Positions 42,370 to 50,978 of a stretch of DNA of 64,000 nucleotides are shown here, one piece after another (the first letter of the stretch is position 1; every line of letters begins with the position of its first letter). The DNA is taken from NCBI RefSeq assembly GCF_004403945.1, contig NZ_SOHM01000049.1:1-64000 (forward strand), written 5' to 3'. The notes beneath the pieces are model-generated. The model saw only the letters and a list, made by a program, of their open reading frames with translations. It ran no database searches and was not told where the DNA came from. The translations under genes and the position numbers were made by a program. This stretch comes from Cryobacterium lactosi. GTDB lineage: Bacteria > Actinomycetota > Actinomycetes > Actinomycetales > Microbacteriaceae.

Positions 42370-43690
42370 GCTGGATTGGAGTTTCGCTGGCTTCTTCGAG
42401 GCTAACGGTCTGATCTTCGAGCTACTGATTTCCGTCGCGATGCTCACTTTGGGGCTCACCCGTCGTGATCGCTTTGAGAAGCGGGTCACCGTCAGCAGTT
42501 TGACACTGGTGGCTATGTCATCTGTATGGGGCGGGTTGGTCCCCGACGGCATGTGGGCGAATATGGCGCGGTTTCTGCTGCTGATTGCGTGCTCGGGGTT
42601 CGCAATCATGATGTGCTGGCGTGTCACGGCGCGCCAAGCGATGTTCTACCTAGCTGCTGCGGCAATGATGCAACACTTCGCCTTTCGCGGGGCAAGTATC
42701 GTAACCGTGCTGGTCGAGTACGCTGCCCCAAACGTCACGTGGTCTGCAATGGTGGTGTATCCCCTTGCGCTGCTACCGTTTTTCGTGGTCGGCTATCTGC
42801 TGTTCGCACGCCCCATAAATCGCCACAGCACAGAGGAAATGCGCAGCGGTTCCGTCCTCATGTTGCTCATCGCGATGCTCGCCAGCGTGAACGTCTTCAC
42901 TCATCTCTTCGATGAATTCGGCACGGAGCACTCGATCAGCCTGGCCGCCGTCTACTTCCCCCTGGACCTTGTCACTTGCGCGTTCCTGCTCGCCCTGACC
43001 ACAGCGATCGTGCAGCGACAATCCGCAGAGCACGATTCTGAGATCCTTCGGCACCTGCTGCATCAGCAGAAGACGCAGATGGAAGGCTCAAAGGAAACCA
43101 TCGATCTCATCAACCTCAAGACGCATGACCTGAAGAAACAGATCGGGAGGCTCGGCGACCGCATTCCGCAGGACGAGATCGATGAACTACGCGCACTGGT
43201 CAGCATCTACGACGCGGCCGCCCGCACTGGGAACGAAACTTTGGACGTCTTGCTGGCGGAGAAACTCCTGCTCTGCGAGCTTCGCGGCATCCATTTCGAC
43301 CGCATCGTGGACGGCGGACTGCTGGGTTTCATGCGACCCGGAGACGTCTATTCACTTTTCGGGAATGCGTTGGATAACGCGATGGAAGCGGTTGCTAACG
43401 TTGCTGACCCCGCTCACCGCTATATCGCTCTGCGTGTCCGCCAGCGCAAGGGGCTCATCGCCGTCCAGGTTGAGAACGCATACCTAGGGGAGCGTAGCTT
43501 CAAGAACGGACTTCCCGTCACGACGAAGAGCGACACACGGTATCACGGCTTCGGGATGCGGTCTGTGCGAATGATCACAGATAAGTACGGTGGCACGATG
43601 GCCGTGACCGCCAAAGATGGAGTGTTCACGCTCACCCTCCTGCTGCCCGTCGCCGAGAGCCAGAACACACCGATGACGAATACCGTCTGA
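42359..43690 (+). CDS. GHKL-type sensor histidine kinase (AgrC-like)
   Basis: A 443-residue kinase. Six or seven membrane helices occupy residues 12-225. A cytoplasmic region has INLKTHDLKKQIGRL, where His256 is the likely phosphorylation site (HPK10-type H-box with DLK). The GHKL ATPase has the N-box FGNALDNAMEA and the G-box YHGFGMRSVRMITDKYGG. The overlap with the response regulator supports pairing. In Firmicutes such kinases sense peptides; no agrB/agrD-like genes are present here, so the signal could be a glycan fragment or membrane cue. Confidence 0.92.
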   Translation: MLSELDWSFAGFFEANGLIFELLISVAMLTLGLTRRDRFEKRVTVSSLTLVAMSSVWGGLVPDGMWANMARFLLLIACSGFAIMMCWRVTARQAMFYLAAAAMMQHFAFRGASIVTVLVEYAAPNVTWSAMVVYPLALLPFFVVGYLLFARPINRHSTEEMRSGSVLMLLIAMLASVNVFTHLFDEFGTEHSISLAAVYFPLDLVTCAFLLALTTAIVQRQSAEHDSEILRHLLHQQKTQMEGSKETIDLINLKTHDLKKQIGRLGDRIPQDEIDELRALVSIYDAAARTGNETLDVLLAEKLLLCELRGIHFDRIVDGGLLGFMRPGDVYSLFGNALDNAMEAVANVADPAHRYIALRVRQRKGLIAVQVENAYLGERSFKNGLPVTTKSDTRYHGFGMRSVRMITDKYGGTMAVTAKDGVFTLTLLLPVAESQNTPMTNTV

Positions 43691-43791
43691 GCTCGACCAG
43701 ACACAGATAGTCGTTCGATGCGTAAAAACGACCTGTCATGATCCCGCAGCCGAGAATCCTCCGGCTCCTGCATATCGTGAAGCGATAAGAA

Positions 43792-43806
43792 CGCCGATCA
43801 TCGGCG
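43792..43806. repeat. Short hairpin upstream of the GH3 operon
   Basis: CGCCGAT and ATCGGCG flank a single C. It lies about 60 bases before the GH3 start and about 100 after the kinase stop. It may be a weak terminator or an operator; I could not fit the spaced direct repeats expected for a LytTR binding site to this interval. Confidence 0.35.
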
Positions 43807-43867
43807 CTATCCGACCGCGGGCGTCGATGTTGCCCGAGGAATTTCGGCATCGTTAAGGAGAACAAAG

Positions 43868-46800
43868 ATGTTCCGGACCGTGAACAAATGGCGTGGTTTC
43901 GTAGCCATAGGGGTGATCCTCGTAATGCTCGCTTCAGTGACGGGGCAAGTGCTGGAGACGTACCGCTCTGCTGTTGACCAGTTCTTCGGCACTCGCAGTC
44001 AGATCACCGAATCAGACAAACTGGCAAACGACAAGGACTCCTGGATCTACGAGTCCGAGTTCAAGAGCGCTGAGCAGGCTTACGAGGGTCTAAGCGCGTT
44101 CGCGCAGGAGGAAGCGAACGAAACGTTCTCCTTGCTTAAGAACGAAAGTGGCGTGCTCCCACTTGCAGAAAAATCAAAGATCACAATGCTGGGGGTTCGT
44201 AGCTACGCCCCGATCTACGGCAGCTCGGGTGGGAGCATCACCGATGGATTCTCCGTCGTAAAAATCTCCGACGCGTTCGCGGAAAAGGGCTTGAAGCTCA
44301 ACCCATCCATGCTGACTACATACGAGTCGTACTTCGCCGACAAAAAGTGGGTGGAATCTCGATACGGCTCGGGAATCACGCCCGAGTACGCCGAGATCAC
44401 GGCATACGATGACCCGCATGAGTTCTCTCTAGACGATCTTTCGGCGCTCAACCCGGATTACCGCGCGGATTTTGAAGAGTATTCGGATGCGGCGATCGTC
44501 GTAGTTGGGCGGTCCGCAGGCGAAAACGGTCAGGGCTATGTCGCCGGCGACGGAGGTCTCGCAGACGGCGTCAGCACGACCACCGGCAACATTCTCTCCC
44601 TCTCAGTCGAAGAGCGTGAGATTGTGGAAGAGGCAAAAGCCAACTTCGACAAAGTTGTTGTCTTGGTGAACTCGGTGAACCCTATGGAGATCGCAGAGCT
44701 CCAGGATGACCCCGAGATCGATTCGATCCTGTGGATCGGCTTCCCCGGCGCCTACGGGTTTTACAGCGTCGCGGACGTTCTGACTGGTGCAGTTGCGCCG
44801 TCGGCGCATCTCGGCGACGCGATGGCCAAGAACACAGCTCTTGCTCCCGCTATGGCGAATTATGGCGACATTCCGTGGGCCAATGCGAGCGACTTCGCAG
44901 AAGAGGACAGCGTCAACTCGTACCTGATCCAGGCCGAGGGAATCTATACCGGATATCGCTACTACGAGACGCGCTATGCGGACATCGTGATGGGCAACGG
45001 TGGCACGGAGGCATCAGCCGGAACTTATGCGAACGCCGATGGGACCGTCGCAGAAACCGACGGCACCTGGAACTACTCGAACGAGATGGTCTATCCCTTT
45101 GGATATGGTCTGAGCTACACCGAGTTCGAGCAATCCCTCGACGAGGTGAACGTGCAGGGCGACAAGCGCTCCGCGACGGCCACAGTAACGGTCACCAACA
45201 CCGGCGACGTGGCCGCGAAGGACGTGGTGCAAGTGTATGGAGCGGCCCCCTACACGGACTACGACATCGAGAACGGCGTTGAGAAGTCAGCGATCCAGCT
45301 TCTGGACTTCGAGAAGACAACGACCCTCGAACCGGGCGAATCTCAAACCATAAAGATCAATCTCGACCTGAACAATCTCGCCAGCTATGACTCTAAGTCG
45401 GCGGCTACCTACATCGTCGACCCGGGGCAATACATCATCTCAATCGGAGATGATGCGCACGAAGCGCTCAACAATAAGCTCGCGGCTCAGGGCTACTCGA
45501 CTGCCGACGGCATGACCGCTGACGGTGACGAAGCGAAGGCTTACAGCTGGACGTGGGACGGCGAGGTTGATGCCGACACTTTCTCTGTGAGCTCAACAGG
45601 CGTAGAGATCACGAACAGCCTGAGCGAGGGCGATTCGGCGATGGACTACAACTCCTTTGAGCCTGGTGCCGTGACCTACCTGACGCGCAGCGACTGGAAT
45701 GGCACGTTCCCCGAGACCTACGCCGCAATCGAGGCCAACGAGGCGGTCTCGCGTGTACTTCGCAACGACATCATCCCGCTGAAGACGAATGAAGACACGT
45801 CAGACATCATCTTCAATGACACCACCAGCGATCTCGAGCTCAACGACCTGAAGGGCGCGAGCTTCGATGATCCGCGCTGGGACGAGCTCCTGAACAAGCT
45901 GGACGTGCAGGAGTTTCTCGACCACGCAGCGAACGCGTTCCACAACGTGGACGCAATCGAATCGGTCGGGCTGCTACAGACGGGTTTTGACGATGGACCC
46001 GGTGGCTCCGACTCCCATTATCTGAAGGAGGGGCAATACCAGGGCGACCCCTGGGAAGACGCCGACGAGTACGACACCGGCATGCGTGTTGCGCCATCAG
46101 CCGTCAACCTCGCTTACGCCTGGAACAAAGAGCTGTCCTATCGCTACGGGGAGTTGATTCTCGGCGAGAGCACACTGTCTCTCAACTTGCCAGTCATGGG
46201 GGGTCCGGGCATGAATCTACACCGCCACGCGTATAACTCTCGCGGGGTGGAGTACTACTCCGAAGACCCGATCCTCTCGGGCTTTATCGGTTCTGCCGTC
46301 GTTCAGGGTGCTCAGTCGAAGGGCACGCTAGTCAACATCAAGCACGTCGCTTTCAACGATCAGGAGATCAACCGGAAGGGCGTCGCGGTGTTCATGTCTG
46401 AGCAGAAAGCGCGCGAGCTCGAATTGCGCAACGTACAGCAGGCGGTGGAGGCGAAGGGTAAGCCGGCGTCTTTCGTCGCCGACCCTGAAAGGGACGGTAC
46501 CTACCTCGATAAGGCACGTGGCATCATGACTTCGTACAACCGCATTGGAGCCATTGCAGCCAGCGCTAACACGGGCGTTATGGTCGATATTCTCCGAAAC
46601 GAATGGGGCTTTCTGGGCTACAACGTTACGGACTTCACCGGTGTCACTCCGTTGGCGGCTCCCAAAGAATCGTTGCTGGCCGGAACAACCGCGTTTTGTG
46701 GCTTCAAAGTCGAGGGCATTGACTACTGGACTGCCGACGCGATCGCAGGAGATCGAGATCTGCTGCTGGCGGTGAAAGATGCCGCGCATAACACGCTATA

Positions 46801-46987
46801 TGCCTTGGCGAATTCCGCCGCAATGAACGGTGTCAACTCGACGACACGCACCGTTGATGTCATGACGGGGTGGCGTGTGGCGTATGGGTCCACGATCGGT
46901 CTAGGCGTACTCATTCTGCTGATCGGTGCCGGCGGCTACACGGTGACGGCAGTGCGCTCGTCCCGAGGGATGAAGGGAGCAAACTGA
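43868..46987 (+). CDS. Membrane-anchored glycoside hydrolase family 3 with permuted domains
   Basis: A 1039-residue enzyme with a membrane helix at each end (residues about 9-28 and 1000-1025). Domain order is swapped relative to ordinary GH3. The C-type alpha/beta domain comes first (EANETFSLLKNESGVLPL, AIVVVGRSAGENGQGYV, VYPFGYGLSYTEF), then a fibronectin-like domain (ATVTVTNTGDVAAKDVVQVY). The catalytic barrel follows (LNLPVMGGPGMNLHRHAYN, EYYSEDPILSG, NIKHVAFNDQEINRKG), with nucleophile Asp922 in GYNVTDFTG. The ribosome site TTAAGGAGAAC precedes ATG 43868. Likely beta-glucosidase-type activity outside the membrane; substrate unknown. Confidence 0.9.
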   Translation: MFRTVNKWRGFVAIGVILVMLASVTGQVLETYRSAVDQFFGTRSQITESDKLANDKDSWIYESEFKSAEQAYEGLSAFAQEEANETFSLLKNESGVLPLAEKSKITMLGVRSYAPIYGSSGGSITDGFSVVKISDAFAEKGLKLNPSMLTTYESYFADKKWVESRYGSGITPEYAEITAYDDPHEFSLDDLSALNPDYRADFEEYSDAAIVVVGRSAGENGQGYVAGDGGLADGVSTTTGNILSLSVEEREIVEEAKANFDKVVVLVNSVNPMEIAELQDDPEIDSILWIGFPGAYGFYSVADVLTGAVAPSAHLGDAMAKNTALAPAMANYGDIPWANASDFAEEDSVNSYLIQAEGIYTGYRYYETRYADIVMGNGGTEASAGTYANADGTVAETDGTWNYSNEMVYPFGYGLSYTEFEQSLDEVNVQGDKRSATATVTVTNTGDVAAKDVVQVYGAAPYTDYDIENGVEKSAIQLLDFEKTTTLEPGESQTIKINLDLNNLASYDSKSAATYIVDPGQYIISIGDDAHEALNNKLAAQGYSTADGMTADGDEAKAYSWTWDGEVDADTFSVSSTGVEITNSLSEGDSAMDYNSFEPGAVTYLTRSDWNGTFPETYAAIEANEAVSRVLRNDIIPLKTNEDTSDIIFNDTTSDLELNDLKGASFDDPRWDELLNKLDVQEFLDHAANAFHNVDAIESVGLLQTGFDDGPGGSDSHYLKEGQYQGDPWEDADEYDTGMRVAPSAVNLAYAWNKELSYRYGELILGESTLSLNLPVMGGPGMNLHRHAYNSRGVEYYSEDPILSGFIGSAVVQGAQSKGTLVNIKHVAFNDQEINRKGVAVFMSEQKARELELRNVQQAVEAKGKPASFVADPERDGTYLDKARGIMTSYNRIGAIAASANTGVMVDILRNEWGFLGYNVTDFTGVTPLAAPKESLLAGTTAFCGFKVEGIDYWTADAIAGDRDLLLAVKDAAHNTLYALANSAAMNGVNSTTRTVDVMTGWRVAYGSTIGLGVLILLIGAGGYTVTAVRSSRGMKGAN

Positions 46988-46988
46988 A

Positions 46989-47438
46989 ATGTCAAAACTG
47001 ACTCGAGGCACCGCACTTGGTACTCTGATCGCTCTGATCGCAGGCGGACTCATTTTCTACATCGTCACCTCTACGACCGGGTATCTGGTCGGGAGCGTCA
47101 TCGATCCTCTGCCGATCGTGCTCACGGCGATTGCGATTCTGTTGCTCGGTGCCGAAATATGGCTAGGCGGACGCATCCGACCGTTTCTCCGTGACCTAGC
47201 GCTCATCGCGTCGATCGCGTTGCTCGCGTTGAGTTTCGCAACCTTCTTGCTCGCGCGTGTTCCGCTGGCGGGAGATGTGTACTTCATCCCGGTTAACTAC
47301 CCCGAGGCGGAAGCGGTAACCCTCCACCTGTCCTTCGTCGGTCTCGGGTTATACGCGGTTGCCATCGTCGTGCTCACCGTGGCCGCGTTCAGCGCAAAAA
47401 GGACCTCCCGACTGCCGCAGCCAATCGTTGTGAACTGA
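46989..47438 (+). CDS. Small four-helix membrane protein of the GH operon
   Basis: A 149-residue protein with about four hydrophobic segments (GTLIALIAGGLIFYIV, PLPIVLTAIAILLLGAEIW, DLALIASIALLALSFATFLL, LHLSFVGLGLYAVAIVVLTVAAF). I do not recognise its family. It starts one base after the GH3 stop, so it is co-translated, and a partner of the membrane-anchored GH3 is the natural guess. A strong hairpin follows its stop. Confidence 0.75.
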   Translation: MSKLTRGTALGTLIALIAGGLIFYIVTSTTGYLVGSVIDPLPIVLTAIAILLLGAEIWLGGRIRPFLRDLALIASIALLALSFATFLLARVPLAGDVYFIPVNYPEAEAVTLHLSFVGLGLYAVAIVVLTVAAFSAKRTSRLPQPIVVN

Positions 47439-47458
47439 CGTCCGCAGGCAAATAAAAC

Positions 47459-47502
47459 CTGCTGTGCCCGCTGCCCGATCACTCGGGCAGCGGGCACAGC
47501 AG
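47459..47502. terminator. Perfect 20-bp stem between the GH3 and GH2 parts of the operon
   Basis: CTGCTGTGCCCGCTGCCCGA and its exact complement enclose the loop TCAC. No T-run follows; the sequence continues CCAGAGCAAAAGAAGGATCC into the GH2 ribosome site. It may terminate or process the transcript between genes, giving different levels for the two parts, or protect an upstream mRNA 3' end. Confidence 0.7.
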
Positions 47503-47522
47503 CCAGAGCAAAAGAAGGATCC

Positions 47523-49952
47523 ATGAAAGCGATCGACTTCAACAGCGGATGGAGCTGGCGTCACTTCCCCGCAGCCCCGACGGATGAGGTGGAACCCTTG
47601 ACCTCTGTCGTGCTCCCGCACGACGCGATGCTTAGCGAGCCCCGCTCTCCTGAGGCCAGCGGCGGACAGAACACTGGTTGGTTTGCTGGCCGAGACTACG
47701 AGTACGTGAAGAGCTTCTATGCTGACACCGACTTCGAAGACAAGGTAGCAATACTCCAATTCGAGGGAGTCTATAGAAAAGCTGAAGTTTGGGTCAATGG
47801 GCAGCAAGTCGCGTATCGCCCCAATGGGTACACCGATTTCCTCGTCGACATCACTTCTGCGTTGCGGATCGGACAAGCCAACGAAATCGTCGTAATCGCG
47901 CGGAACGCAGATCAACCGAATAGCCGTTGGTACTCAGGAGCAGGCATCTACCGTCCCGTCACGATGTGGCTTGGAGAGCGGCAACACATACTTCTGGGGG
48001 GCATCGTCGTTCGCACGGTGTCCATCGATCCCCCGACCGTTGATGTAATCGTTAGATCTTCTGGTGGCGGTGCGGTGACAATCAACATCACCGACGAGAC
48101 GAGCGGAACTTCGTTGCATCGGGAGTCCGGTATGAGCGACGGCGAAACGCGGTTTCGTGTGGAACTGCCCACTGCGTCACTATGGAACCCCGGCTCACCT
48201 GCGCTCTATAGGTGCGCCGCTGAGCTGGCTGTCGATGGTCGCACCGACCAAGCCGATTCCACCTTCGGGATACGCACCCTCGAGTGGAACGAACGAGGGT
48301 TTCTCGTCAATGGAGAGCGCATAATTCTGCAGGGTGCATGCGTCCATCACGACAACGGAATCCTCGGCGCGCGCGCCTACGCCGATGCCGAGGAGCGAAA
48401 GGTACGCCTGCTCCAAGAAAACGGCTATAACGCCATCCGGAGCGCGCACAATCCTTGTTCCGATGCACTTCTGGACGCTTGTGACCGCTTAGGAATTCTC
48501 GTCGTCGATGAATATATCGACCATTGGTATACACACAAAACCCGCTTCGATCTCGCCGAGACGTTTGACGAGTGGTGGGAGCAGGACCTCAAAGACATGG
48601 TGAGGAAGGATCGTAACCACCCGAGCGTGATCATGTATTCGATCGGCAACGAAGTGGGTGAGACGGCAGAGGCCCGCGGAATCGACCTGGCCGATCAAAT
48701 GACCCGGTTTTTGCACGCGCTGGACGATAGCCGGCCCGTTACATGTGGCGTCAACATCTTCTTCAACTATCTCTCCTCGATTGGTCTCGGAGTGTACTCA
48801 GACCAGAAATCAAATCGGACGCCGAAGAAGGAAAAGCCCGTCGGCAGTGAGTTTTTCAACAATATGGCTGGGCTGCTCGGTGCGAACTTCATGAAATGGG
48901 GCGCGACCCTGCGTGGAAGCGACCTGAAGACGCGGGACGCTTTTGCTCGACTCGACATCGCCGGATATAACTACGGCATCCGACGCTATGAGCGTGATCT
49001 GAAAAAGTACCCCAATCGGCTTATCCTCGGCACCGAGACATTTTGTGCCGACGCCTTCCATTTCCGCGAGCTCGCTAAAGCTCATCCCCGACTGATAGGT
49101 GACTTCGTCTGGTCAGGTATCGACTACCTGGGCGAAACCGGTATCGGTGCATGGGAGTACCGCGACTACGCGCCGGAATTCAGTGGGTTCGGATGGCTAA
49201 CTGCGGGTTCGGGGCGCCTCGACATCACCGGCAAGGCGCTCGGTGAGGCGCTCTATACTCGGGTCGCCTTGGAACAGCATGCTGGGCCACTTATCGCAGT
49301 CCGTCCGGTGAACTACACCGGACAGAAACACTCTCCCTCGGCGTGGAAAATGAGCAATGCGATCGAATCGTGGAGCTGGAACGGATGTGAGGGTCGTCGC
49401 GCGCAAGTCGAGGTATACGCACGAGCCCACAGGGTCGAACTTCATCTCAATGGGCGCCGTGTTGCTAGCGCGAGATTGAGGGACGATTGCATCGCACGTC
49501 TGGAATGCAACTGGGAACCAGGCATTCTCGAGGCGATTGCTTACGACAGTTCCGGCCGCGAAACTGGTCGTCACGAGTTGCGCAGCGCGGGCGAGGAGAC
49601 CGAGCTGAGGGTAGAGCCTGAACAGGCGACCGTAACGCGGGGCGGTCTGAGTTTCATTCGGGTGCGGTACACGGACGCGCAGGGCACCGGTAAACCGCAG
49701 GAACGCGGGACACTGCAGGTTAAAGTGACGGGTGGCACTCTACTGGGTCTTGGCAGTGGCGCGCCCTACAACAGGGTCGGCTATGCGGGCGAACTAACGG
49801 ACACGTACTACGGCGAGGCGCTCGCGGTGGTGCAAGCCGCCGATCCCGGTGCGAAGGAGATCGCCGTTGAGGTCGAGGACGGGACCCTCCGCTCGCGAGC
49901 ACTCATTTCGGTGATGGAAGCGCAGGATCCGATCGTCATGGACTCGATGTGA
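47523..49952 (+). CDS. Glycoside hydrolase family 2 (beta-galactosidase-like)
   Basis: An 809-residue cytoplasmic enzyme without signal peptide. The N-terminal jelly-roll domain has LQFEGVYRKAEVWVNGQQV and YSGAGIYRPVTMW. An Ig-like domain follows. The TIM barrel contains NGYNAIRSAHNPCSDALLDACDRLG, acid/base Glu377 in YSIGNEVGE and nucleophile Glu505 in LGTETFC. C-terminal beta domains (DUF4982-like, VEVYARAHRVELHLNGRRV) complete it. It probably releases galactose, glucuronic acid or a related sugar from imported oligosaccharides. GAAGGATCC before the ATG is the ribosome site. The next gene overlaps its stop. Confidence 0.9.
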   Translation: MKAIDFNSGWSWRHFPAAPTDEVEPLTSVVLPHDAMLSEPRSPEASGGQNTGWFAGRDYEYVKSFYADTDFEDKVAILQFEGVYRKAEVWVNGQQVAYRPNGYTDFLVDITSALRIGQANEIVVIARNADQPNSRWYSGAGIYRPVTMWLGERQHILLGGIVVRTVSIDPPTVDVIVRSSGGGAVTINITDETSGTSLHRESGMSDGETRFRVELPTASLWNPGSPALYRCAAELAVDGRTDQADSTFGIRTLEWNERGFLVNGERIILQGACVHHDNGILGARAYADAEERKVRLLQENGYNAIRSAHNPCSDALLDACDRLGILVVDEYIDHWYTHKTRFDLAETFDEWWEQDLKDMVRKDRNHPSVIMYSIGNEVGETAEARGIDLADQMTRFLHALDDSRPVTCGVNIFFNYLSSIGLGVYSDQKSNRTPKKEKPVGSEFFNNMAGLLGANFMKWGATLRGSDLKTRDAFARLDIAGYNYGIRRYERDLKKYPNRLILGTETFCADAFHFRELAKAHPRLIGDFVWSGIDYLGETGIGAWEYRDYAPEFSGFGWLTAGSGRLDITGKALGEALYTRVALEQHAGPLIAVRPVNYTGQKHSPSAWKMSNAIESWSWNGCEGRRAQVEVYARAHRVELHLNGRRVASARLRDDCIARLECNWEPGILEAIAYDSSGRETGRHELRSAGEETELRVEPEQATVTRGGLSFIRVRYTDAQGTGKPQERGTLQVKVTGGTLLGLGSGAPYNRVGYAGELTDTYYGEALAVVQAADPGAKEIAVEVEDGTLRSRALISVMEAQDPIVMDSM

Positions 49953-50539
49953 GCGTCGTACGATTCCGATCCACTGTCATGTCTTGGTGGGCCCGCCTGG
50001 GGCAACGGCACGTGCTCCTCAGGCAATTTGCACTCTTCTATGCTTTCTCATTATTCGTCACCGTCTTGCAATACCTGCTGCTGACTTTTCTCCCCGGGTT
50101 GATATACCGCCACACTGACTGGTCGACAATTCCGGCTCAGTACATTCAACTCCAGCTTGGACCAGTGAACACTTATGTCTTCGACTACCCCGTCACTGGT
50201 GACGAGACCGGAGGTATCGGCTACTTCGTCGCCGTGGCTGTCACACTCTTGGTGGCTCAGTGCGTTAACTTCCCCATGCAACGCAACATCGTTTTCAAGT
50301 CGAAGGGCAACATCTGGTACCAAGTGTTTTGGTATGTAGTCGCGTTCGTGATCATCACACTTGTTTGCAGCTTTCTGATGGGTCTATACGTACCTTGGTG
50401 CAAGGCGAACTTTTCACCGCAGGTATACAACATTCTCATCACGGTGATCAACGGGGGAGTTCAGATGGTCATCTACTTTCCGATCTACAAGATTATCTTT
50501 CCATCGTCTCCCCGCGTCCCGGCGTCGACGAGCACATGA
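49949..50539 (+). CDS. GtrA-like membrane protein (first)
   Basis: A 196-residue protein with four membrane segments. QFALFYAFSLFVTVLQYLLLTFL comes first, and AQCVNFPMQRNIVFKSKGN is the GtrA-family loop between helices 2 and 3; helices 3 and 4 follow. GtrA proteins are thought to flip or help transfer undecaprenyl-linked sugars across the membrane. It is longer than the usual 120-150 residues because of an inserted loop after helix 1. A GTG start overlaps the GH2 stop (GTGA); ATG 49979 is an alternative. It resembles the second GtrA-like protein at 53439 in layout. Confidence 0.8.
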   Translation: MSVVRFRSTVMSWWARLGQRHVLLRQFALFYAFSLFVTVLQYLLLTFLPGLIYRHTDWSTIPAQYIQLQLGPVNTYVFDYPVTGDETGGIGYFVAVAVTLLVAQCVNFPMQRNIVFKSKGNIWYQVFWYVVAFVIITLVCSFLMGLYVPWCKANFSPQVYNILITVINGGVQMVIYFPIYKIIFPSSPRVPASTST

Positions 50540-50716
50540 TGACGACGCAGGTCTTTGGCCGGCCGCTGAAGACCCCGCGCGACCGACCGCCGGTGCTCGG
50601 ACCGACGATCAGGTAAGAGCGATGCAATACACCCACGGTGGTTTTGCTTCCGCAATGGGGCGGTTACTGGTCATCCGTCATGCCCGCGAAACGGGGGCGC
50701 GCGGTCTGGATCTGAG
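50540..50716. other. Short scar before the istB remnant
   Basis: No gene is recognised. Together with the following remnant it separates the two halves of the carbohydrate locus. Confidence 0.4.
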
Positions 50717-50920
50717 CACTACATCTCTCTGCCGGATTGGCTGCCCGACCTTGAGGAAGCCAGTGTCACCGCACAAACACCTCGGCGTGGCCGCGAAATT
50801 CCACCGCAAATACGCCGCTTTACCCTGCTTGTGATTGACGACTGGTTGTTGGACCGGCCCTGGAATCGATCGCAACGACAACAGGTCACAGATGCGGGCC
50901 AGGCCAGTGAGACCCCATAA
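50717..50920 (+). pseudogene. IS21 istB remnant
   Basis: The frame HYISLPDWLPDLEEASVTAQ, followed by FTLLVIDDWLLD, resembles the middle of IstB-type ATPases (region before and including Walker B, LLIxDEWL). Flanking parts are lost or unrecognisable. It is a likely footprint of an IS21 element that once lay between the GtrA and GH3 genes. Confidence 0.45.
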
Positions 50921-50978
50921 CCGAACGGTTCGACCTGGTCCTCAGCTGGGCACACACACGACTAGAAAGCAGCGGAGC

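Noticed and set aside
43691-43867. LytTR binding site before the permuted GH3 gene
   Set aside because: The expected two 9-bp imperfect direct repeats with about 12 bp spacing could not be fitted; only a short hairpin is present.
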